NCBI RefSeq assembly: GCF_963678635.1
Contig: NC_087068.1
Location: forward strand, 3,410,001-3,474,000
Direction of reading: 5' to 3'
DNA from: Symsagittifera roscoffensis
Taxonomy: Eukaryota > Xenacoelomorpha > Acoela > Convolutidae
DNA: 64,000 nucleotides
Shown one piece after another: positions 58,401-64,000 of the stretch. The notes under the pieces were generated by a model that saw only the letters and a program-made list of their open reading frames with translations, had not been told where the DNA came from and made no database searches. How positions within the stretch are numbered: position 1 is the stretch's first letter; every line of letters begins with the position of its first letter. The position numbers were made by a program, and so were the translations under genes.

Positions 58401-60220
58401 TCAATCCCCAGGGTCTCCGCCAATTCTCGCCTGCATTCCAAACCCTCCAGGTCCAGCCCTTTCACCTTCTCAGGATATCTCAAGCGAGCGGTCTCCATAG
58501 ACCTCTTTTCCCGTTTGCTCTCTGCCACTACCACTGAGGATATCGCCGAGCCTGGAGGTGTTGATGACGTCACCTCCTCAGACTCCATCGGCGTGGCACT
58601 CTGCAATCTGGTCTGGCTGCTCCTTGAACTGTCTCTAGTGTCAACTCTCGGTCCCAAGCGACCAGACAAGGCCCTTGAGGCAAGGAATGGTGGGTTCGGA
58701 GGTGGTCCCAATGTGAATTGGGCTGTCTCTAGCAGATCCGCCTCTAGCGCGTTTATGTGTTCTTGGAAGACGTCGTTTAGCCACTCTGCTCCCCTTGGTC
58801 TATCGAAATGGATTCCATCATTGGAGGTGTCTTCAGGGAATCCCTCTTTCTCCATGCGCTCTGCCACGTCCAACAGTCTGACAGGGAGCACACTCTTCCG
58901 GTGGATGTCTCGTATCACCTTGTTTAGGTTCCGCACCTTCTCGTTCATCTCCAAGGCGTGCTGATCAAACATCATGTTGTAGGGGACAGTACATACCGTC
59001 AACAGGATGGGGTCCATCTGAATCCTCAGTTCCTCAAGAAGGCAGCTCACCTTATCGTGCAGCCTTGTTATTTTCCTCGCTTCTCCCCTTGATACATCGT
59101 TGGTCCCGACCATCAGGGTCACCGTGTATACTTTGGTCATCCCCAGCATGTCAAGCGTTGCCAACATCTGTGGCGTGGCAGCTCCAGCGAAACTCAAGAT
59201 TCCTGTCTGCCAGTGCGATCGAATCCGGGTCAACACCCGCACCAGGCTGTCCCCTACGATTAGGTGAACCGCACCTTCTGGTACCCGGGGTGGCGCCAAG
59301 TACTGCACCCAGGCCGCATCATGAAAGCAGTCTCTCCTAGTTTTCTGCTCCGCACTCCAGTCCAGCCGATTGTGCCTGTGGTACCTCCCCTCTGTATTCT
59401 TCTTATAACTCGAGATCACGACACTCCTAACCGGCTGTTCCCTCCACGTCGGGGGAAGCTCCGGTCTTGCCGAACTCTCACGACTCTTTTGTCGCAATCT
59501 CTCGCCCAGTTCTTTCAGACGCGATGAGCCGCCGCTCACCTGACTGTCACTCGAGGTCGAGGTTGGGGTATATCCCGGCAGCTCCACATCCATCAGTGGG
59601 CGTATGGGTTGCGTCTCTAGGCTACGCAAGGAAGACGTTGCGTCATTCGGTATCCAGACTTCCAACCCTTCACTCATGTGTTCTCGGGCCTCGCGGTCAA
59701 GGTTGAACCGTGCTCTTGCTCTGGGGGCTTCATCCACCTCCATACGTGACTCTGGCCTCGAGCTGGTGACCACTCGCTCCTTCGGCCTGGCTCCCTTCTG
59801 TGCATCAAGCTCGCGTTGTCGTTGTTCTATTCTGTCCAACTCCGACCTCAGTTGATCACGATTTGCGGCGTTCTCCCGCACCCTTAGCTCCTGTTGATGT
59901 TCAGCTTTTTGCATCTCAAGCAACCTCAGAGCCTGGTCTCGCTCGTTGACCGCCTGGTCCCTTTCCAGCTGAACCTTCTCCCGATCCAGCTTTGCCTGAT
60001 CCCGATCGAGGTTCGCCTTATTCCTTTCCTTCTGCGTCTTCTCGAGCTCTTTCTTTAGAACACCTAGATCCGGATATGCCTCGGTCGTCTGTTGCGTTCG
60101 TGACATCGATGGCACCCTACTCGAGCTCTGGCTTGTGGATCTTACTGTTGGTCTAGTCGGTAGTGGGAATTCCCCTGCGCCATATTCGGTATTGTTATTC
60201 AGGCCAGGATTCCTTGCCAA
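55409..60220 (-). CDS. Giant accessory ORF, SGNH-containing part (- copy)
   Basis: 1,603 codons, open throughout. Residues ~55-140 are a strong coiled coil of repeated LERDQA-like units. Residues ~318-500 form an SGNH (GDSL-type) hydrolase: GDS (323-325, Ser codon 59246-59248), GTND (372-375) and DGIH (468-471), i.e. blocks I, III and V with Ser, Asp and His present. Such domains are esterases or lipases; the substrate is unknown. Residues ~744-930 repeat the pattern as GSD (749-751), GMND (799-802) and DISH (912-915), which I read as a second, divergent SGNH-like domain. Residues ~950-1,600 are unassigned, with a hydrophobic stretch (SLLLALYLVYPRYLF). The beginning of the protein is the separate piece at 60500-60222, lost from frame by a small indel. 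It occupies the env position, but nothing in it looks like an envelope. Confidence 0.85.
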   Translation of the reverse strand: MARNPGLNNNTEYGAGEFPLPTRPTVRSTSQSSSRVPSMSRTQQTTEAYPDLGVLKKELEKTQKERNKANLDRDQAKLDREKVQLERDQAVNERDQALRLLEMQKAEHQQELRVRENAANRDQLRSELDRIEQRQRELDAQKGARPKERVVTSSRPESRMEVDEAPRARARFNLDREAREHMSEGLEVWIPNDATSSLRSLETQPIRPLMDVELPGYTPTSTSSDSQVSGGSSRLKELGERLRQKSRESSARPELPPTWREQPVRSVVISSYKKNTEGRYHRHNRLDWSAEQKTRRDCFHDAAWVQYLAPPRVPEGAVHLIVGDSLVRVLTRIRSHWQTGILSFAGAATPQMLATLDMLGMTKVYTVTLMVGTNDVSRGEARKITRLHDKVSCLLEELRIQMDPILLTVCTVPYNMMFDQHALEMNEKVRNLNKVIRDIHRKSVLPVRLLDVAERMEKEGFPEDTSNDGIHFDRPRGAEWLNDVFQEHINALEADLLETAQFTLGPPPNPPFLASRALSGRLGPRVDTRDSSRSSQTRLQSATPMESEEVTSSTPPGSAISSVVVAESKREKRSMETARLRYPEKVKGLDLEGLECRRELAETLGIERVSHEDLNRHHCVDWLKAHEAHFSRTKLMETVDLTGIPTKAIMGPINYRPLKLLGSPGPIAEPPKHRTSIARIRLATPAQLKVVDKLLNPGGTGLPDAAYEGSKLAEDPRYGKPCGSTQLAKTLAVYDRADPAAARVVIVAGSDFEGTSPKLFWPETLIYSLPGAELNQMLTLVVAIKSEMPCEPELLLFAGMNDHLHAMGLLEQLKGDEIPTSRKIWEAIQASFAAMNEVQESVVSRFGSKTKVVFTTSPGYASMPPALQFVYAVLILIAEGNEWRILMAAPNRELEPSNLRLRKSELAAAWADISHALRGFYGLADILIVLDEVLLLEISNFARQLKFSPVIGDDHLAISKLTASLWFRSMDVKITNSTSKSRGPSNERRNVAETEKQLESMKYRLTQENGWWPFLTPRLENAKNKTREEAPPLVKQVWSFLEKQLELAETRDMTVARFVSAPNEVTIGGFWREHAKGELKARRDYEILKFLSPCWEKEFLAGIFGTTATIFGAFVQEIQGMPISLLLALYLVYPRYLFNMGPAYMFSRGVETLRVDGYLALVLLTHGELVSFHRLMEYGEPLSMGRVHTSIETSSYKCAAGLKTLLVQYLMMQNRHMTGEDENPTSREEWKKANRGMPLLTDLCLAIRSDPMGIIRGLEEVVTCIYGPAVTYAFPDPLVTTYRHSVTHLSLISILDGTALNWCQQEVLRARMSNTVLFGKVKDAELIVCNFRGQMQCRMGGKREGPIEMYPKFWNLNPLTADGREVLRIPAWKECFALVKRELEAIMEKEILPATMPEFPIVRRMTLGMNSPLVFPSIMAKMTTEEIQKHFTDGWDPLFIGYTAAVYFHTSETKVNSWTTQAKKSRGSQPPGYEVRKVLRTLEKEGLENMLPIWDDGRMIVMEGHIALVDDMKFATRKYKAPYGLEQVEMRQEGTELDAAGQLHVALTEYKKLDPTTPSPLSVDTPGDKRSGPVEDRFKKILERRRHESEEESMDETGIAIGK

Positions 60221-60221
60221 G

Positions 60222-60500
60222 TCAAAACTCCTTACTCATCCATCCACATTCCAAGACAACCATCTGGTCTGTTCTTGGTTCGATATTCCCTCGGTGGTGT
60301 AGCCGATCATCAAGACAGCCTCCGTCGCAGACTCCCTCCCTGCATTCACCCTGGTCTTCCAACTGGAGGATGGCATTCAGCATTATCGCCATTCTCTCGT
60401 CTATTTGGGTATAATCCAGGTCCCTCAGGCGTCTGTACAGCTCATCAAGAGTAGGCTTCTTCAGGGCCGCGGGCATGGATTTCCAGAATCTGTCTGCCAT
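60222..60500 (-). CDS. Giant accessory ORF, N-terminal piece (- copy)
   Basis: ATG at 60500 (MADRFWKSMP), matching the start of the + copy. The first ~55 codons match (KPTLDELYRRLRDLDYTQID), then the frame is lost near 60320 and ends at 60222, while the homologous continuation is in the frame that opens at 60220. One or two small indels explain it. Nothing in the first 55 residues looks like a secretion signal. Confidence 0.8.
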   Translation of the reverse strand: MADRFWKSMPAALKKPTLDELYRRLRDLDYTQIDERMAIMLNAILQLEDQGECREGVCDGGCLDDRLHHRGNIEPRTDQMVVLECGWMSKEF

Positions 60501-61020
60501 TCTCTGTGACTTCGGGATGTATACAGGTATGTGTTAACCAGCTCAAGAATTACCTTACCGGCTCAAGAATTACCTTACCGACTCAAGTATTAACCAACTC
60601 AAGAAGTCTCTTGAAATGTTCCCTTGCAAATACTTGCTGTAAGTGCCGATTATCGCGAGTTCGATCAAGGTTTCTCTCTCTGTTTCTCGCTTGAGTATAG
60701 TTGGACTTTCAACTTTGTTTTTCAAACTTGATCTGAAAACAGAAAGCATAATGAAACCTGACATGTCATGTTCCTAACCTAGGGACCCCCCTTTTACCAG
60801 TATGGTTAAAATCTTATCATTCTCATATCACTTAAAACAATTCAATTGGAATTTCCTTAAAAGCATGCAGATTCATTTTATGTTTTAGCACCGTTAACTC
60901 TTTTTTAAAATTCAATTGTCATGCCAATCATATCTTAAGATCCCTTTACCTGCGCCGCACCCCAGTACCTAACTCAAGACTCCTCCCTCACACCCGACTC
61001 GATACCCCCATGTACCCGAC
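60501..61020 (-). other. Spacer between pol and accessory ORF (- copy)
   Basis: 520 bp, non-coding. It has an acceptor-like TCTGTTTTCAG (60743-60733) and, closer to the ATG, the CTTGAG-type minisatellite. It is collinear with 38040-38591 apart from the repeat arrays. Confidence 0.5.
60538..60606 (-). repeat. CTTGAG minisatellite before the accessory ORF (- copy)
   Basis: On the minus strand three to four units near TAAGGTAATTCTTGAGCCGG (19-20 bp). It is a different unit from the array in the + copy but lies in the same place and also contains CTTGAG, the reverse complement of the CTCAAG of the other array. Confidence 0.75.
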
Positions 61021-61420
61021 TCAGGCGATGCTCAAGTAGTACTTCTTATGAAGATACACCATTATCTCAGTTTCTGCAAAGACCACATGTAGGATAGCGT
61101 ACAATTCCCTCGGGCTCAGTTTGCCCCTGTTTGGGTCATACACCGGCATTGAGACCTCTGTTATCCCTCTTTCAATCATGAAGTCTCGTAATCTTGTTAG
61201 TGCCAATATCACGTGTTCGGGATCGATTGTGTTCCTGTCATTGACCCTCGTTACTAGGAAGCACAGATATTTGCCCGGGACTTGTGCCACTGACGGTGGA
61301 AGCGCTGCCATCCCTCCCAGTCCTGGTCTCTGTCTGAACAGAAGCTCTACATTCTGGTACTCTCTTTTGAAGTCAGCTTCCAATCTTGATTTGAAACTCA
61401 TGTCCGCCGTGATGCAGATC
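61021..61420 (-). other. Macro-like domain at the end of pol
   Basis: Sub-region of the integrase ORF, annotated separately because it is not part of a normal Ty3/gypsy pol. The match is by order of motifs: ICITADMS-like beta strand, basic helix, RPGLGG loop, YLCFLVT strand, MIERGITEVSMPVYDPN loop region, helix and MVYLHKKYYL strand. A macro domain would usually have a glycine-rich loop after the MP motif; here it reads YDPNRGKL. The same domain occurs in the + copy at about 37640-38039. Confidence 0.55.
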
Positions 61421-64000
61421 GCGCTGGTCCTGTTTGACAGGATGAAGTCGCTATCCGTTATCATGATGTTCTCCGAGTATTCATTGGGTATTTCGAATTT
61501 CGTTTTGAAATTCCGATCTATAGTAGGCTCTGGCTCTTCTTCCTCCAGTTCCAATTCGCTCGTTTCTCTCACTTCCTTGAGCTTCTTTATCATCAAATTT
61601 TCGGTGTGGGTAAGTCCTACCCCCACTCCCCGGACAAAAATATTTATCGACGTCCCCGTCGATGTTGTCGGGTCTGAATTGTCCTGAGGAATGTCCAGTG
61701 GCCTGTCTGTTGCCGTCCATCCGAAAAGAGGGTCCTCTGTCTTCGTGTAATTTGCTGCTGATACATCGACTTGCTGAATGCTTTGTCCTTCGCGGCTCTC
61801 GTCTTTGACATCACGCATCCACTCTAGAATCCTCAAGTTCGTGTTCTCCTTCCTCTCTATCTCACTCTGTTCGAGATCCGTTTCTACTTCTGGCGTCGAG
61901 TAATCATCCTGCGGATAATGACCACCATCATCAATGACCTGCCATTCCTCTCCGGCTTCCAGTTCGCCTGCCTTCAGTAATTCCTCGCCCAAATTGTCTG
62001 GCTGTATCCTATCGATCAAGAAGTCATCCCCGTACCTGTTGTACCTCATGCCGGTGCGTTTACGATTGCCAGTCCTGGTTTCCGGTGGTGTTGGTCGATC
62101 CGGCTCCATCCACTTCGGCACCTCGTCTTGCTCCGGGTCGTTCCAGTCTTCTTCTACAAATGATCCTGCATCAGACCCCACTCCTATCTTTTCATTGTCG
62201 TCCAAACTCAAGTTCTCATTACCATCATTTTTCTCTCGAGTACCTTTCTCATTCACTTCACACGCTGGCTCTACCACCAGGTACTCAAGACCCTCCATGT
62301 CCTTCGGTATGCACCAATCCTCTGGGGACGGGACGTGAGGCTTCAGATTTTCATAATGTGCCGCTCGCCCAGTACTCAAGCGATAGAACCGTCCTTGTTG
62401 ATGAACCTCCGTTATCATGAATGGTCCCCTCCACTTCTTGAGTAGTTTCTTTGTTCCCTTGGGCGGTATTACATTTTGGAAGACCCACACGTATTGGCCC
62501 ACTTCATATGGCTTTGCTCTTAATATTTTTTCGTCGTGTTTCCTGCGTTGCCTCATTTGCGCTTGCGCCGTGTTCCTCCTGCATAGCTCGTTCAACTCCT
62601 GTTGTCTTTTGATCGCTTCTTTCACGTATGCCTGAGGCGACGTCCTTTTCCCCTCGTATTCCGGGTAAAAGAATGTCAGAGGCATTGCTCTCTCCCTGCC
62701 CATCAACATCATGAAAGGACTGATGCCCGTAGTTGAGTGCTGTGTACTGTTGTAGGCTCCTACTACCTGTGGCAGGTATTTGTCCCAGTCCGTCATGTAT
62801 CTTGAGCAGTACACCCTTAACATGTTGACCAGTGTCCTGTTTTGTCTCTCTACCAACCCATTGGTCTGCGGATGATAGGTCGTCGAGTGTGCTTGAGCAA
62901 TGTGCGATCTCTTCATCAATTCTTTTGTCAAGTCCCCCACAAAAGCTTTGCCGTTGTCCGACTGGAAAGTCATTGGACAACCATACCGCGATATCCAATG
63001 CGTTATCAGATGATCACATGTCTCTTCGGCCGAGGCTGTCTGGCACGGAACCGCTTCCGCCAACTTTGTGAAGTGATCTATTATAACCAGTATCTGGTTG
63101 TATCCCGACTCTGTCATGCAGATTTTTTGATGGTCTATCTGCACCACTTCATTGAACTCCGAGCTCTCAACGGACTTGAGGGGAAACTTCATCTTCCTTG
63201 GGTCTTTTACCTGGAGACATGCCAGGCAGGCATTCACCCATCTCTCGCAAGCTTTTCTCATTCCTGGCCAATCAAATCTGTGAAGTATCCTTTGTTGTAC
63301 TTTGTCTATCCCCTGGTGACCCATCTGGTCGTGTGATCTGAAAAGCACCTCTGTCTGGTACAATTGTGGTAGTATGATGAGGTTGTGTTTGTGTAATATC
63401 TTTTCCTCATCTCTCCTCTTGCACGCTACCACTCCATCAGCTGTGTGATAAAGTAAGTCTTTCTTTTCTTTGTAGAACTGGCTCAAGATCTTGTAGCTGT
63501 CTTCCTCAAGTTCCCCCTTCTCCTTGACCCCCGACTGGATCCATTTGGAGAGGTTACTTGTCATTTTGTCATTCTTCTGGGCTCTTATTAGGTCTGACAG
63601 CCTATATCTTGCCTTGACATGCTCCTTTAGCGCCATGATCTGTCCATTCATCTCACCAGGGTTGTGGATGTCATCACTCAGTTTCACGCATATCATCCTT
63701 TTCACGATTTTCATATCATCTTCTGGCACCAGATTCGTTCTGATGTTTGAGTTGCATGATAGTTCCCTGAATGGTTTCCTTGCGACCGCAATTTTCTCAA
63801 GTTCCTTACCACCTCGCATCTCCTGTATGTCCATGTTGTATGTTCCTGAAGATGGATCCGTCTGTAACTCCCTGTCGTGGTGCCTTGTCTTCTCTTCCGC
63901 CAGTATCATGCACAGACTGTCTTGGTTTTCGCTGCACTCATCCGAGTCTTCATCCCATCCTTCACGCTCCCCGGACAATTTTCCTTCTCCGGTTCCTTCT
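61021..64000 (-). CDS. Integrase with C-terminal macro-like domain (- copy, open to the edge)
   Basis: An uninterrupted frame from the window edge to the TGA at 61021 (985 codons from 63978, preceded by further open codons). Residues counted from 63978: zinc-binding HHCC with His216, His221, Cys251 and Cys254; catalytic core with Asp282 (IDH), Asp341 (SDNG) and Glu377 (LVERQN), a D-D-35-E spacing; and a GPF-type module KWRGPFMITEV around 515-525. A long acidic linker (530-840) follows. The final ~130 residues (about 61021-61420) resemble a macro domain: ICITADMSFKSRLEADF, a glycine motif PGLGG, YLCFLVTRVND, LTRLRDFM and VSMPVYDPNRGKLSP. In macro domains the corresponding order is D-h-h-x(n)-G, then h-x-Y-h-h-T, then MP-x-h-x-x-G. 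The integrase would insert the cDNA. The macro part may act on ADP-ribose or acyl groups, but its key loop is altered, so activity is uncertain. Confidence 0.9.
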   Translation of the reverse strand, partial: EGTGEGKLSGEREGWDEDSDECSENQDSLCMILAEEKTRHHDRELQTDPSSGTYNMDIQEMRGGKELEKIAVARKPFRELSCNSNIRTNLVPEDDMKIVKRMICVKLSDDIHNPGEMNGQIMALKEHVKARYRLSDLIRAQKNDKMTSNLSKWIQSGVKEKGELEEDSYKILSQFYKEKKDLLYHTADGVVACKRRDEEKILHKHNLIILPQLYQTEVLFRSHDQMGHQGIDKVQQRILHRFDWPGMRKACERWVNACLACLQVKDPRKMKFPLKSVESSEFNEVVQIDHQKICMTESGYNQILVIIDHFTKLAEAVPCQTASAEETCDHLITHWISRYGCPMTFQSDNGKAFVGDLTKELMKRSHIAQAHSTTYHPQTNGLVERQNRTLVNMLRVYCSRYMTDWDKYLPQVVGAYNSTQHSTTGISPFMMLMGRERAMPLTFFYPEYEGKRTSPQAYVKEAIKRQQELNELCRRNTAQAQMRQRRKHDEKILRAKPYEVGQYVWVFQNVIPPKGTKKLLKKWRGPFMITEVHQQGRFYRLSTGRAAHYENLKPHVPSPEDWCIPKDMEGLEYLVVEPACEVNEKGTREKNDGNENLSLDDNEKIGVGSDAGSFVEEDWNDPEQDEVPKWMEPDRPTPPETRTGNRKRTGMRYNRYGDDFLIDRIQPDNLGEELLKAGELEAGEEWQVIDDGGHYPQDDYSTPEVETDLEQSEIERKENTNLRILEWMRDVKDESREGQSIQQVDVSAANYTKTEDPLFGWTATDRPLDIPQDNSDPTTSTGTSINIFVRGVGVGLTHTENLMIKKLKEVRETSELELEEEEPEPTIDRNFKTKFEIPNEYSENIMITDSDFILSNRTSAICITADMSFKSRLEADFKREYQNVELLFRQRPGLGGMAALPPSVAQVPGKYLCFLVTRVNDRNTIDPEHVILALTRLRDFMIERGITEVSMPVYDPNRGKLSPRELYAILHVVFAETEIMVYLHKKYYLSIA

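Larger units (their letters stand above)
50444..64000 (-). mobile_element. Giant LTR retrotransposon, - copy (3' part)
   Basis: This is the second copy of the element, opposite in orientation to the first and facing it tail to tail. Within the window it has integrase with a macro-like domain (open to the right edge), spacer, accessory ORF and 3' LTR. It has few lesions compared with the + copy, so it is younger or better kept. The 5' half (RT, protease, gag, leader, 5' LTR) lies to the right of the window. Confidence 0.9.

Overview
The window looks like intergenic and intronic DNA of an invertebrate animal. It has a split gene with spondin and thrombospondin type-1 modules, GT-AG introns up to 8.4 kb, an AT-rich background, and many eukaryotic mobile elements (hAT-type MITE, Helitron, CR1-like LINE, Ty3/gypsy-like LTR elements). 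I cannot name the phylum from the sequence alone.

Region 1 (1-14.9 kb) is host DNA. Five exons on the + strand (1093-12372) join in consistent phase to give most of a mindin/spondin-2-like secreted matrix protein; its 5' exons lie left of the window. Its large second intron is built of repeats: a 770-bp MITE with an 8-bp target duplication, a 2.8-kb tandem duplication bounded by a 345-bp repeat, a palindrome-ended ~500-bp family, and a non-autonomous Helitron filled with a degenerate minisatellite.

Region 2 (14.9-23.3 kb) is an old, 5'-truncated and heavily mutated copy of a giant accessory ORF (called copy 0 here), abutting a broken CR1-like LINE on the - strand.

Region 3 (23.3-49.9 kb, + strand) is a giant LTR retrotransposon. 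Order: 897-bp LTR, 1.3-kb leader with repeats, a ~14-bp minisatellite plus gag (both tandemly duplicated), protease, RT/RNase H, integrase with a C-terminal macro-like domain, a spacer with a minisatellite, a roughly 2,900-codon accessory ORF in the env position, and a 3' LTR. It carries many stops, frameshifts and two internal tandem duplications, so this copy is dead.

Region 4 (50.4-64.0 kb, - strand) is the 3' part of a second, much better preserved copy in the opposite orientation. It has a 905-bp 3' LTR, the accessory ORF in three pieces (two or three lesions only), and an open integrase/macro ORF running off the right edge.

The most interesting content is the accessory ORF. It has no recognisable envelope features. 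It contains a coiled coil, a canonical SGNH (GDSL-type) hydrolase domain, a second SGNH-like block set with altered block I (GSD instead of GDS), and more than 1,500 further residues I cannot assign. Together with the macro-like domain this gives the element three predicted hydrolase-type modules beyond gag-pol.
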